In this document: positions 25,506 through 36,000 of the stretch, in pieces
Layout of the letters: every line of letters starts with the position of its first letter
Numbering within the stretch: position 1 is the stretch's first letter
From: Desulfomonile tiedjei
Lineage (GTDB): Bacteria; Desulfobacterota; Desulfomonilia; Desulfomonilales; Desulfomonilaceae
Assembly (NCBI GenBank): GCA_016212925.1
Contig: JACRDF010000020.1
Location: 1 to 64,000 of the forward strand
Length of the DNA: 64,000 nt
Direction: 5' to 3'
Program-made: the position numbers and the translations under genes
The notes under the pieces: model-generated
Told to the model about the DNA's origin: nothing
The model's input: only the letters and a program-made list of their open reading frames with translations
Database searches by the model: none

Positions 25506-27071
25506 TTGCAAGCATTCCGTTTGTTAGACACGGGAAGTCTGTCTGCCGCGGCCAACATGGCCCTTGACAAGATCATACTCGAAGAAGTCGCGTCCCGGAC
25601 CTCGCCGCCGACAATTCGCTTCTTACAATTCAAGCCTGCTGCCGCGCTTGTGGGTTACCACCAAGATATCCACCAGGAAATAAGGAGGGATTTCTGTGAG
25701 TCTCATGGCATTGACATGAGCAGGAGGCATACTGGTGGCGGTGCCATCCTGTTCCAGGAATCCGCCCTCGGGTGGGAGTTGTTCGGCAGACCCGGCTCTG
25801 CGCCGTTTCATGGGAATTACGAAAAGATACTCAACCGAATTTGCATGGCAGCAGCGTCCGCGATCTCTCGTTTGGGCGTCCCTGCCCGCTTCCGGCCCCG
25901 CAACGACATCGAAATCAACGGGCGCAAAATCTCCGGCACCGGCGGAACCACGGTTTCCGGCGGGTACATGTTTCAAGGCACGCTGCTCGTCGAGAACGAG
26001 ATTGAGTTCTTTCTCAAGGCCCTGCGAGTGCCCGTGGAGAAATTGAAAAAGCGAGAAATCGAATCTTTGATGGAAAGGATATGTTTCCTTTCGGACTTGC
26101 TTAAACCCACCCCGGATATTCAGACAATCAAACAAGTCATCGCTAAAGAGTTCTCAGATCAACTACAAATCGAGCTTATTCCCGGAGACCTGACCGATCT
26201 GGAAAAGACACGCTTGAATGAAGAACTGAGCTACTTCCAGAGCCCTGGGTGGATTGCGGCACGGTCTCGGCCACAAGATGAAGGGGAGCCGATCCGGTCT
26301 ATCACCCAGACCGAAGCTGGAACCTTGAGGGTGCATCTGTGGCTGGCCCCTGGAGGCCGACGAATTCGGCAGGCCTTGATTGCCGGAGATTTTTTTGCCG
26401 TTCCCACACGGCTCGTGAACGATTTGGAAGCGGCTCTTGTCGGTGTGCGCGCCGAGAGAACTCAGCTTGAAGAGTCTGTGAGGTCTTTTTTGGACCAATA
26501 TGATGGGAAGATTATCGGAATCGACTGCGAGACTGTGGCACAGGCCATAGCCTCCGCAGGTGAACGGCTGCTTTTGATGCGCGAGGATTTTACCCGGACG
26601 GAAATCAACGAACTTTTCCTGCTCAACCTGTCGCCAGAGCAATTGAGGAGGCACAGACCCAGATGGTTGCTCCTTCCCTACTGCTCCAAGAGCCTGGCTT
26701 GCGCTTATCGAAGGGTCGCGGGGTGTGACGAGTGTGGATCCTGCGAGATCGGGGAGTGCTTCGCGCTTGCACGCTCCTTCAACATGGATCCCGTTACCGT
26801 GCAAAGCTTCGAACATCTCATGGAGGTTTTGCACAACAAGTGCGCGGGCGAAGACGGTGTCTACGTGGGCTCTTGCTGCGAAGCTTTCTATTCCAAACAC
26901 CAGCGTGAGATGGAGCGAGTCAATGCCCGCGGGGTGTTGGTAAATCTCGATTCCACAACCTGTTACGATTTGGGTAAGGGAATGGACGCGTACAGAGGCA
27001 ATTTTGACAACAAGACCTTTCTGAATCTGCCTTTGATCGAAAAAACAATCAGGCGTCTCAATGTCGGTTGA
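25506..27071 (+). CDS. Lipoate-protein ligase fused to accessory and DUF116 domains
   Basis: A 521-residue three-part protein. Residues about 1-180 are an LplA-type ligase (RRHTGGGA at 74-81; NDIEINGRKISG at 133-144 with the catalytic Lys141). Residues about 190-350 match the ligase accessory domain (LRVHLWLAPGG ... ALIAGDFFAVP). Residues about 385-515 are a DUF116 domain with a cysteine cluster (Cys393, 399, 407, 410, 413, 418), perhaps an Fe-S site. TTG 25506 is used because the LplA fold begins at FRLLDTG, and AAAGGTGAAG lies upstream. It overlaps the next gene by 11 bases. LplA-accessory-DUF116 in one chain is unusual and suggests coupling of ligation to sulfur insertion. Confidence 0.85.
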   Translation: MQAFRLLDTGSLSAAANMALDKIILEEVASRTSPPTIRFLQFKPAAALVGYHQDIHQEIRRDFCESHGIDMSRRHTGGGAILFQESALGWELFGRPGSAPFHGNYEKILNRICMAAASAISRLGVPARFRPRNDIEINGRKISGTGGTTVSGGYMFQGTLLVENEIEFFLKALRVPVEKLKKREIESLMERICFLSDLLKPTPDIQTIKQVIAKEFSDQLQIELIPGDLTDLEKTRLNEELSYFQSPGWIAARSRPQDEGEPIRSITQTEAGTLRVHLWLAPGGRRIRQALIAGDFFAVPTRLVNDLEAALVGVRAERTQLEESVRSFLDQYDGKIIGIDCETVAQAIASAGERLLLMREDFTRTEINELFLLNLSPEQLRRHRPRWLLLPYCSKSLACAYRRVAGCDECGSCEIGECFALARSFNMDPVTVQSFEHLMEVLHNKCAGEDGVYVGSCCEAFYSKHQREMERVNARGVLVNLDSTTCYDLGKGMDAYRGNFDNKTFLNLPLIEKTIRRLNVG

Positions 27072-28155
27072 ATTCCTTTGCGACATACTTGTGATCGGGG
27101 CCGGTCCGGCCGGTTCATGCGCTGCGTCCACCGCTGCTCGTGCAGGAATGTCCACCGTATTGATAGATGCCAAAGTCAGAATCGGCGAGCAGCCTCACTG
27201 TGGCGAATTCGTCCCGGAACGGCTCTTTGTCGAGTTCGATATGGACCAGTCTTCAGTGATTCATCGTGTGGATTCGATGGAAACCCGGACGATCGAAGGT
27301 GTCGGACAGGACAGTCATAAGACAAAACTGGTCGCGTCCCCAGGGTTCTTGATCGATCGAGTGCGCTTCGACCGCGACCTCGCACGAGAGGCCGTAGCAG
27401 CCGGTGCAACCGTGTTGTGTTCAACTCGACTGTTGCGAAAGGAAAACCAAGACTGGTTTGCCGGTTCGGGCCAGGAGGAAATGAAATTCCGTCCTCGTTT
27501 CGTAATAGCCGCGGACGGAGCTTTGTCAACGGTTGCCCGAGCCCTGGGCCTTAAGCAGGCGAGCTTTCTCCGCGGGCTTCAGGTGGAGGCCCCTTTTTGT
27601 GGAGTCTCTGATAGGACCTACATTTTTCTGGATCGATCTATTGTCGGCGGATACGGCTGGGTCTTTCCCAAAGGAAAAACCGCCAACGTGGGTGTTGGTG
27701 TTGATCCTCGCGAATGCCCTGATACCGGCCGGATTCTCGCCCAATTTTTGAGCTACCTGGGCGGCGCAGGACTGATCCGGCCGGGGCAACTGGCCCGTTC
27801 AGGCGGAGTAATACCGGTGTCCGGCGTCAGGGATTCCCTAGTAGTTGGGAATGTCGTCTTTTGTGGTGACGCGGCAGGCCTGACTCATCCCATTACCGGT
27901 GCGGGAATTCCGCAGGCGGTTTTCTCCGGCAGGCAGGCCGGACAAGCCGTCGCGGAGGCCATCAAGAGTGGCAGCCGCCAGCCTTTGGCCGATTACGAGG
28001 CTGAGACCAAGGGCCGGTACGGCGGAATCATAGATCATGCGCTCAAAAAGCGCCGCGTCATGATGGATAGCTGGAATGAACCAGACTTTGACCGTGTCTG
28101 CGAAAGGACATGGATCGCGTTCAAAGGCTACAAGACTAGGGAGCGCTTTCAGTGA
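27061..28155 (+). CDS. Geranylgeranyl-reductase-like FAD oxidoreductase (LipT-like candidate)
   Basis: A 364-residue flavoprotein. The FAD-binding GAGPAGS (residues 13-19), an Arg-containing IDRVRFDRDLA segment, FVIAADGALS, and GDAAGLTHPITGAGIPQA define the geranylgeranyl-reductase/p-hydroxybenzoate-hydroxylase superfamily. In described LipS1/LipS2 lipoate clusters an FAD protein of this type (LipT) is thought to supply electrons. Overlaps on both sides (11 bases with the ligase, GTGA with the radical SAM gene) tie it to lipoate assembly. LipT is inferred from context, since the superfamily has many activities. Confidence 0.75.
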   Translation: MSVEFLCDILVIGAGPAGSCAASTAARAGMSTVLIDAKVRIGEQPHCGEFVPERLFVEFDMDQSSVIHRVDSMETRTIEGVGQDSHKTKLVASPGFLIDRVRFDRDLAREAVAAGATVLCSTRLLRKENQDWFAGSGQEEMKFRPRFVIAADGALSTVARALGLKQASFLRGLQVEAPFCGVSDRTYIFLDRSIVGGYGWVFPKGKTANVGVGVDPRECPDTGRILAQFLSYLGGAGLIRPGQLARSGGVIPVSGVRDSLVVGNVVFCGDAAGLTHPITGAGIPQAVFSGRQAGQAVAEAIKSGSRQPLADYEAETKGRYGGIIDHALKKRRVMMDSWNEPDFDRVCERTWIAFKGYKTRERFQ

Positions 28156-29159
28156 ACCCGAACAAGAACATTCCTCGAACAGATAATCCTCTCGCGGGTT
28201 TCACTCAAGGGACTACCAGCGACAGCTTCGAGTCAGAGGAACTGTCGTTGCTGAGCGAGCGCGCCTGGCTTGAATCGAGGAACCGTCACGGGAATCGTCT
28301 CAGCGTACATGTTCCGGGGATGTTCGTGGTCAACGGCAGACGAGGAAAGTACCGAGCGGTTTCCATAACCGGAAACCGATGCGAACTGGATTGCGAGCAC
28401 TGCAAGGGCACTTTGCTCAAGACCATGCCCCATGCAGAGGATTCGCGATCTCTACTCCGTTTGGGATTGGAAGCCGCGGCCCGAGGTGATTTCGGACTTC
28501 TTGTCACGGGTGGCTGCGATGAGCAAGGCAGATTGCCCTGGAAGGGCTTCCTTCAGGCCATCCGCTTGCTGAAGGCCCGAACCGACCTGACCATTACGGT
28601 GCATTCAGGCCAGGTGGACAGCGAAACCGCTGCGGCACTCAAGGAATCGGGCGTGGATCAGGCCCTGGTGGATGTCATAGGAGACGATGCCACCGCGCGA
28701 GAGGTCTATCACCTGGCCGGTGGGGTGCGTTCCATTCAAGAGACGCTCGATGCGCTGGCTGCAGCGGAACTGGAAATCGTGCCGCATGTACTGTACGGGC
28801 TTTATTACGGGAAAGAAAGAGGCGAGCAAGCAGCACTGGAAATCTTGAAACAATATCCGCTCAACAAGTATGTGGTGGTAGTGGTGGTCCCGAAAAAAGG
28901 GACCCCCATGAGTGACATCTCCGTGCCGTCACCGAGCAGGGTGGCTGCTTTCCTCGCGGAGGCGCGTTTGAAACTCCCGAATCTCAAGGCGTCTTTGGGC
29001 TGCGCGAGGCCACGCGGGCATTACGGCAGGGCCCTCGATGTCCTGGCTGTGAAGGCGGGCGTCAATTCGCTGGCGCTGCCATCCGATCGAGCCCTGGAGG
29101 AAGCGCAAGTCAGGGGCCTGGATGTGGTGTACAAGGAGACCTGCTGTTCTTTGGGGTAG
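28152..29159 (+). CDS. Radical SAM enzyme, LipS-like lipoyl synthase candidate
   Basis: A 335-residue radical SAM protein with the cluster motif CELDCEHC (Cys77, Cys81, Cys84), LLVTGGCDE after it, and extra cysteines at the end (LGCARPRG and ETCCSLG) that could bind an auxiliary cluster. The likely role is C-H activation for sulfur insertion, as in the two-protein LipS1/LipS2 lipoyl synthase of archaea. Only one such gene is seen here. The GTG start overlaps the flavoprotein stop codon (GTGA). Biotin-synthase-like function is an alternative, but the lipoate-ligase context favours lipoate. Confidence 0.7.
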   Translation: MNPNKNIPRTDNPLAGFTQGTTSDSFESEELSLLSERAWLESRNRHGNRLSVHVPGMFVVNGRRGKYRAVSITGNRCELDCEHCKGTLLKTMPHAEDSRSLLRLGLEAAARGDFGLLVTGGCDEQGRLPWKGFLQAIRLLKARTDLTITVHSGQVDSETAAALKESGVDQALVDVIGDDATAREVYHLAGGVRSIQETLDALAAAELEIVPHVLYGLYYGKERGEQAALEILKQYPLNKYVVVVVVPKKGTPMSDISVPSPSRVAAFLAEARLKLPNLKASLGCARPRGHYGRALDVLAVKAGVNSLALPSDRALEEAQVRGLDVVYKETCCSLG

Positions 29160-29199
29160 CGCTTCAGATAGCACATTTCGAACCCAGAGGTGAGACATC

Positions 29200-30114
29200 A
29201 TGGATATGCGGCGCTTGGAAGTGTTGTGCAAGGTTATCGAACTGAAGAGCTTCACCAAGGCCGCTGAGGCTCTGCTATTGTCTCAACCGACCGTCAGCGA
29301 GCATATCCGTTCTCTGGAAGAGGCGCTTGGAGAGAGGCTGATCGACCGACTGGGACGCGAAGTTCTCGCCACGCCGGCGGGCCGGGTTTTTTATCAGTAC
29401 GCGCGCAACATCATCCAGTTGCGCGAAGAGGCTGTCCAGGCTCTCGAGCAATTCAAAGGGAACCTGTCAGGGCACCTGACCCTCGGAGCGAGCACAATTC
29501 CGGGAACGTACGTGGTTCCAAGGTTCATTGGCTCTTTCAAAGCTATTCATCCAGCCATTCAGATGACATTGCGGATCTCCGACACGGCACAAATAGTGCG
29601 GGCCGTACTGGAAGGAGATTTGGAGGCCGGTATGATCGGCTCCAAATGGAATGATCGCCGAATCTTGCTCGAAGAACTGTTCACCGATGAGCTGATATTG
29701 GCCGTGTTCTCCGGGCACCCGTGGGCCCGTAAGAAGCGCATCAGTCCTGACGAGATGATTGGCGAGCCCTTTATCCTTCGAGAAAGAGGGTCAGGGACCA
29801 GGATGGTCATGGAGCGAATACTTGAGGAACACGGCTTCGATGCTTCCCGTCTTTTTGTTGTTGCGGAGATGGGGAGCACTGAAGCGGTACGTCAAGGAAT
29901 AAAGGCAAGAATCGGCGTTTCGATTTTGTCGCGTCAGGCCGTGGAAGACGACATGCAATACGGGGCACTGGAACCTGTGGAAATAGATGGGATTCGCTTC
30001 TATCGTCCCCTGTATCTGGTTCAGCGCAGGAACCGCAGGCTGTCGCCATTGTGTGAGGCCTTCCTCGCCCACTTACGGACCGCGGTCAAAGAAGCGGAGT
30101 CGGCTTCAACTTAG
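29200..30114 (+). CDS. LysR-family transcriptional regulator
   Basis: A 304-residue regulator. The N-terminal helix-turn-helix (FTKAAEALLLSQPTVSEHIRSLEEALGERLIDR) is followed by a substrate-binding domain (LTLGASTIPGTYVVPRF ... DLEAGMIGS ... FILRERGSGTRMV). The overall wording resembles the LysR group tied to selenium metabolism in Desulfobacterota, and also CbbR/CysB-like proteins, so the effector is open. AGAGGTGAG precedes ATG 29200. It follows the radical SAM gene by 41 bases in the same direction and may regulate that island. Confidence 0.88.
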   Translation: MDMRRLEVLCKVIELKSFTKAAEALLLSQPTVSEHIRSLEEALGERLIDRLGREVLATPAGRVFYQYARNIIQLREEAVQALEQFKGNLSGHLTLGASTIPGTYVVPRFIGSFKAIHPAIQMTLRISDTAQIVRAVLEGDLEAGMIGSKWNDRRILLEELFTDELILAVFSGHPWARKKRISPDEMIGEPFILRERGSGTRMVMERILEEHGFDASRLFVVAEMGSTEAVRQGIKARIGVSILSRQAVEDDMQYGALEPVEIDGIRFYRPLYLVQRRNRRLSPLCEAFLAHLRTAVKEAESAST

Positions 30115-30178
30115 CTTCCGCCATCATGCCGACAGATTATTCAAAGGCACAGCTTTTCATCCTCTGCTCCAGGATTGT

Positions 30179-31024
30179 CTAGCGGGATTCTTTGCTCCTC
30201 TCCTTGCAGAAGTCGACAAATCTCTGAACAAGCGGTGACCGTGCCGCACCGTCCCAATAGAAAAAGAGGGGCAGAATCAAGGGATAAGAGTTGTCCCGAA
30301 GGGTCTGTTCGGACGGTAACACGGCAGGGGACTGGGCTTCCCGCTGGAGCCCCAGGATCTTTATTGACTTCTTTGCCACGGCTCTTTCCGCATCGGCCAG
30401 GCCACAGTACGCAATTGCCCAAGGTTTTCTGGCCGCCACTTCTCTAATGATATCATGGTAATAGGGCCTAATCTTGGAATCCGAGGAGAAATAGTCGTTC
30501 TCCATAACCGCTTCGCGAAGGAAGATGGATGTGCCTGAGACCTGGTCTGTGGTGACCACGATTATCGGTTCAACGGGCCCACCCAATTCACTCCATTGGG
30601 TCAACTCTCCGGCCAAGATCTTCCGCAGTTGTTCCAGAGTCACCTGCCGGAGCGGGTTATTGGGGTGCGTTATGATTGCCACGCAGGATCGAGTGATTTC
30701 AACCTCAGCGGGTGACATGTCTGCCACCGCACCGGTTTGAATCTCCTTGGGGATTATCTTGCGAGATGCCATCACCAGATCCGCTGATTTGTCAAAAAGC
30801 GCATCGAATCCGAGCGCAGTTCCTCCCCCACTCACGACGACCCTGACGTTCGGGTTTTTCTCAGTGAACTGCGCCGCCCATTTGTCGCAGATGCTGGCCA
30901 TGGCGTTGGCGCCCTTGACTTTCAAGATCTCGCGGCCTTTCTCTTGGGCTTGGCCGGGAGTGGCCATCATCGTTATGAGCAGGGCCAACGAAACCAAGAC
31001 CGGCATCAAACGGCTTCTGTCCAT
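30179..31024 (-). CDS. PstS-like phosphate-binding periplasmic protein
   Basis: A 281-residue exported solute-binding protein. The signal peptide is MDRSRLMPVLVSLALLITMMATPGQAQ, followed by LKVKGANAMASICDKWAAQF, VVVSGGGTALGFDALFD, ADLVMASRKI, and a TDQVSGTSIFLREAV segment, all typical of PstS-type oxyanion binders. No pstC/A/B genes are adjacent, so phosphate (or another oxyanion) is inferred only from the fold. ATG 31024 follows AAAGGAGTG; an upstream in-frame start at 31111 would put 29 residues ahead of the signal. It converges with the LysR gene. Confidence 0.82.
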   Translation of the reverse strand: MDRSRLMPVLVSLALLITMMATPGQAQEKGREILKVKGANAMASICDKWAAQFTEKNPNVRVVVSGGGTALGFDALFDKSADLVMASRKIIPKEIQTGAVADMSPAEVEITRSCVAIITHPNNPLRQVTLEQLRKILAGELTQWSELGGPVEPIIVVTTDQVSGTSIFLREAVMENDYFSSDSKIRPYYHDIIREVAARKPWAIAYCGLADAERAVAKKSIKILGLQREAQSPAVLPSEQTLRDNSYPLILPLFFYWDGAARSPLVQRFVDFCKERSKESR

Positions 31025-31507
31025 CGTTTCACTCCTTTGGATAAACGAATGATTGTTTGAACCGCCGAGACCGAATCTACTCAACTCGATGACTTCAACC
31101 TTTTGAAGCAAAAACGCGTCGGTTGTCCGAAAAAACAGGTGGATATATCATCCGCACACTGAAGTAGTGAACGTGTTTCAAGGAGATGTCGTGGAAATCA
31201 CGGATACTGGGCAAGTGAGGATTCTTCATAAATCCTCCGGAGCGGAAGGTCTCTGCTCAAACTTGAAGGTTTTTGTAAAGATTGTTTCCGTAAAAGCCCT
31301 CGTTGAAGTTATCTCACCCGCTCTAAAGAGCAGGAAGAACTCTTCCGGCAAGCTTCGGAACACCTGACACACTAAGGAGCAGGAGAAAATTCAAGGTTCG
31401 GGTTTTATTAAAACGTGTTCCCCGGAGGCCCTCCCTGACCTTTCCGGAGACTTCTTGGAGATTCCGTTAATATGAAGTATGTCAAATCGGTCGCAGCCTC
31501 TGGTTAA
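31025..31507. other. Intergenic region without a convincing gene
   Basis: About 480 bases between the PstS-like gene and the HD gene. A plus-strand frame near 31191 with AAGGAG before a GTG could encode 58 residues, but it has no domain pattern and I do not call it. The PstS-like gene's promoter should lie in the right part. Confidence 0.35.
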
Positions 31508-32098
31508 TCACAACCCCAGACGGTCGCTGATCCCGCACATGGCCTCCAAACTTATGGAAATGAATTCATCGAGGCTGATCCCGATCTGTTCGCACAACAG
31601 TATGTGATCCCTGTTAACGGAACGAGCGAATTCTTTGGCTTTCATCCTCTTTTTTACTGACTTGGGCGCCACGGAGGCGACCTTCTTGTCCGGATAGACC
31701 AGAGCTGTTGCGGAGATCATGCCTGTTATCGTCTCCGCCGCGGTAAGTGCGAAATGTATGGGCTCTTGGCGTGTCAGACCTAGATTCTCTGCGTTGTGAT
31801 ATTTGATTGCCTCTACTATCTCCGGGTCTACCCCTCTTTCAACGAGAATCTGCTCGGTCACCAAGGTGTGGCGTTCCATACGGTCGCGGGTTTCATTGTA
31901 ATCAAGGTCGTGGAGAAGCCCCACCAGTGCCCACATTTCGGGATCTGCGCCGAATCGCGGAGCCAACGCCCTCATGATGGCTTCCGAGGCAAGACAGTGC
32001 TTTCGCATACTTTCCGACTCGAGGAACTGTTCCATAAGGGCCTGGGCTTGTTCGTGGGAGATGCCCCATTTAGGCTTTTGAGCTTCGTGTTGTGTCAT
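31508..32098 (-). CDS. HD-domain (HDIG) phosphohydrolase
   Basis: A 196-residue cytoplasmic protein. Metal ligands of the HD superfamily are visible: a first His after EQFLESESMRKHCLASEAIM, the HD pair in LVGLLHDLDYNE, and later HT (MERHTLVTEQIL) and KYHNAENLG. It probably hydrolyses a phosphate ester such as a nucleotide, but the substrate is unknown. ATG 32098 follows AAAAGGTAG. It stands alone between the PstS-like and PilZ-like genes. Confidence 0.85.
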   Translation of the reverse strand: MTQHEAQKPKWGISHEQAQALMEQFLESESMRKHCLASEAIMRALAPRFGADPEMWALVGLLHDLDYNETRDRMERHTLVTEQILVERGVDPEIVEAIKYHNAENLGLTRQEPIHFALTAAETITGMISATALVYPDKKVASVAPKSVKKRMKAKEFARSVNRDHILLCEQIGISLDEFISISLEAMCGISDRLGL

Positions 32099-32370
32099 TT
32101 TCTACCTTTTGGTTCTTCAAGTTTACATCAGATTCAGAGAGGAACAACATTTTTTTGGCAGTGATCGTCCACTTTCGCGGGAAAAATCACTCTGCCGCCA
32201 TTGGCGCCAACTTGCCGGTCATCTCGGCCGGAGGCCCGGGGGAATCCCGCGGCACGCTGGATGCCTGCTATGTTTCCTTACAGGGAGTAAATGGGTCCCA
32301 AGATCAATATCTGTCGAGAAAAATTACGAGATAGTGTGGTAGAATAATCGGAATCGGGGAGGACGACAGA

Positions 32371-32925
32371 ATGGCCTTGAAACGAAGAATCCCGGCTAAA
32401 GAAGTTGTGACCGATATCCGAAGCGGTATGTCCAATTCGGACTTGATGGATAAATATCAACTTTCCATGAAGGGGTTGATGAGTGTTTTCACGAAGCTAA
32501 TAGAAGCCGAGTTCTGCACCAAAAAGGAACTTCTCTTCCGGATGCCTCCCGGGGATGACACCGCGGACCTGGACGAGATGCGAGACATAGCCCGATGCTA
32601 TCCCGTAGTCAGACTTCCTGTTATCGATTTGGGGGATCTGCGGTCCGAAGGATATGTAAGGGACCTGACGGAAAAAGGAATACAGGTTGCCGGTGTTCGG
32701 GCAAAAGTTGGCGACAAAAAGAATTTCTTGATTCAAGCGGATTCGTTTGCGGCAATTCTTCCGTTTACGCTGGAAGCACATTGCAGGTGGGTGAGAACCG
32801 ATTCAAAGTCCGGCATTACGCTTTCCGGTTATGAGATAGCCGGTATCTCCGAAACCAACCTCGAATCCCTTCGGAAGGCTGTAGGTGTATTTACCTTCTG
32901 TGATGAAAAAAATGAGCATTTATAG
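32371..32925 (+). CDS. PilZ-like domain protein with shared N-terminal helical domain
   Basis: A 184-residue soluble protein. Residues about 1-55 (RIPAKEVVTDIRSGMSNSDLMDKYQLS) closely resemble the N-terminus of the membrane protein at 276-1532. The C-terminal part (about 80-175) has YVRDLTEKGIQVAGVRAKVGD ... LEAHCRWV ... GYEIAGI, a pattern of PilZ beta-barrels. The usual RxxxR di-GMP site is not clearly preserved, so c-di-GMP binding is uncertain. GGAGG precedes ATG 32371. The shared N-domain may be a DNA- or protein-binding module of this genome. Confidence 0.65.
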   Translation: MALKRRIPAKEVVTDIRSGMSNSDLMDKYQLSMKGLMSVFTKLIEAEFCTKKELLFRMPPGDDTADLDEMRDIARCYPVVRLPVIDLGDLRSEGYVRDLTEKGIQVAGVRAKVGDKKNFLIQADSFAAILPFTLEAHCRWVRTDSKSGITLSGYEIAGISETNLESLRKAVGVFTFCDEKNEHL

Positions 32926-33075
32926 GAGACATAATAGTGTCCCTTTGCGTTAGGGGAGCCAAGGCAGCAACATTTGAGGAAAAGAACTTGCGACCGCTAC
33001 CCCCTCCGGGCGTCAATTGGGGCTGATCGGACTGTCCTGTCATTCGTTTAAATTGTTGAATCGTGGTAGGGGGAC

Positions 33076-36000
33076 ATGAAACTTTCCGAAAAGTATAATC
33101 TCGGATTCACGGGCCGAATTGTTGAGGCATTCCTCGTTTCCAAGCTGCCGGTCATATTTATCATCGCATCTCTTCTTGTGGGAGCAGCGGCTCTGGTTCT
33201 GACCCCGCGCGAAGAAGAGCCTCAGATAGTGGTTCCTGTGTTAGACGTGCTCATCAACTTTCCCGGCGCGTCCGCGCAGGAAGTGGAGAACCTGGTAACC
33301 ATAAATCTCGAACGAAAGCTCTGGGAAATCGACGGGGTCGAATATGTTTATTCCGCCTCGCGGCCCGGATCGGCCGTAGTTACCGTTCGGTTCTACGTGG
33401 GCGAAGACAGGGTTGCCAGCCTCCTGAAAACTCACAGTAAAATCATGTCCTACGTAGATCAGGTTCCGCCCGGTGTAACCGGATGGGTTGTCAGGCCGGT
33501 CGAAATTGACGATGTCCCTATTGTCACTTTTGCGCTGTACAGCTCGATTTACTCTGACTATGAATTAAGGCGGGTTGCCGACGAACTCCTCCACAGGATT
33601 CAGAGCATACCCGACACAGGACGAGCCTACGTAGTCGGTGGACGCAAACGGCAGGTAAAGGTGCTCCTCCACCCTGAGGAAATGGCTTCAAGGCAGATCT
33701 CGGCGCTGGAGATTGAGAGGGCCCTCAAAGGGGCCAATGTCAACTTTCGAGCCGGGTCCATGGACCAGTTGAACCGGGAAATACTGGTCGATGCCGGCCC
33801 TTTCATAAAGTCCGTGGACGAGGTCAGGGAGCTTCTGGTCGGAGTGCATGCAGGACGCCCTGTATTTCTGAGGGACCTGGCGGAAATCGTTGACGGCCCG
33901 GAAGAGCCGGAAAGCTACACCCGCCTGACTTTCGGTCCGGGGGCTTCTCGTGACCCGGAAACCCGCGGACTGGAAGCCGCTGTGCAGGGAAAGTCTTACA
34001 ACCAGGTTACGATTGCCGTTGCCAAAAGAAAAGGGACCAACGCGGTTCAGGTGGCTGAGGGCCTTGTCAAACGCGTGGCTGAACTCAAGAAAGCCGTCGT
34101 GCCCTCGGACGTCAACTTCCTCGTCACCAGAGACTACGGCAAGACCGCGGATGAAAAGGTCAACGAACTGGTAAAACATCTCGGCATTGCTATCATAAGC
34201 ATTATCGCTCTTCTAACGGTGATGCTCGGGTGGCGCGAAGCAATGATCGTGGCGCTCGCCGTTCCCATGACCTTGGCAGTTACGCTCATGGCAAATCTGC
34301 TCGTGGGATACACCATAAACAGGGTGACTCTCTTTGCCCTGATTCTGTCCCTCGGCCTACTCGTGGACGACCCGATCGTTGACGTTGAGAATATCCACCG
34401 CCACTTCAGAATGAAGACCCATCCTCCGCTGGATGCAACCCTCTTAGCGGTGGACGAGGTTCGTCCGCCGACTATTTTGGCTACTCTGGCGGTAATAGCG
34501 TCGTTCATTCCACTATTTTTCATAACCGGCATGATGGGGCCTTACATGCGCCCTATGGCCCTGAATGTGCCCATAGCCATGCTCATGTCTCTGGTTATAG
34601 CTTTCACGGTGACCCCTTGGACGACGTATCACGCGCTGAAGCGCACGTATGATGTCGATGAAAAGCCCTACGATTTCAAATCGGGCCCTATTTACCGTGC
34701 TTATCAAAGAATCATTGTCCCGTTCCTTGACAGTCCTCGTAAGAGCTACTTTTTCCTTGCCGGAGTTGTGGTCGCTCTATTTGCTTCGGTACTGCTCGTG
34801 GTAGTAAAACTGGTGCCCGTCAAGATGCTCCCTTTTGACAACAAAAACGAGTTCCTGGTGCTAGTGGACATGCCGGAAGGCACAACGCTTGAAGGGACCG
34901 CCAAGGTAGTGGCGGATCTGGAATCGTACCTGGCAACAGTCAACGAGGTTCGCGATGTTGAGTCGTTTGTGGGAATTGCATCGCCTATAGATTTCAATGG
35001 CATGGTCAGACAATACTACCTGCGCAGGGGGAGCAATTACGCGGACATACGCCTCAATCTCCTGGACAAACATGAAAGGAAATACCAGAGCCACGCGATT
35101 GTCCTCCGAATCAGGCCGGACATCCAAAGAATCGGCGCAATGAACGGAGCGAACGTGAAAATAGTGGAGGTCCCTCCGGGACCTCCGGTGTTTTCGACAT
35201 TGGTCGCTGAAATATATGGGCCGCCAGGGGCCTCTTACGGCGAATTAATCGCCCAGTCCCAGGGGATTCGCAAGATCATGGAGTCAACAACCATGGTGGT
35301 TGACGTGGATGATTCGGTTCAGGCTCCTCAGATGCAATATAACTTTGTCGTTGACCGTACCAAGGCGGGCCTTCATGGGATCACAGAAGAAGAAATCGCC
35401 AAGTCCGCGGCAATTTTCCTGGGTGGCGAATCTCCCTCCGCGGTCCATGATGATTCGGAAAGGAAGCCTCTGGAGATCAATCTCCGCCTTCCAAGGTCCC
35501 TGCGCTCCCGGGTTGAAGATATGGGGCCGATTCGTGTCAAATCCGCTGACGGGTCCATGATACCGTTTAATGAACTTGGGGCCTTGCAAGAAACCCTTGT
35601 GGACCAGACGATATACAGAAAAAACATGGAACGGGTGGTCTTCGTCACAGGCGAGATGGCCGGTCGCAGTCCGGTGGAGGCCATATTCGATCTACAAACG
35701 GCGCTGGAGACGACCCCTCTCAAGGAAGGATTCAAAGTCAATTTGGCCGGCGAAGGAGAATGGAAAATTACGCTTGAGGTCTTCCGCGACCTGGGACTCG
35801 CGTTCGCAGGAGCGCTTATATTGATCTATATCTTACTGGTTCAGCAGACTCAGTCTTTCGTAATTCCCCTGGTCATTATGGTGGCCATACCCCTTACGAT
35901 GATCGGCATTCTACCCGGCTTCGCTTTTTTGAACGCGACTTTGGCGCAGATGGTCGGCAGGTATCCCGACTCCATCTTCTTCACCGCTACAGGCATGATA

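Noticed and set aside
26163..27173. 336-codon minus-strand frame
   Set aside because: It is antisense to the lipoate ligase/DUF116 gene and has no domain pattern.
31167..31367. 66-codon plus-strand frame with AAGGAG before an internal GTG
   Set aside because: A weak start signal and no recognisable protein pattern; kept only as a remark in the intergenic entry.
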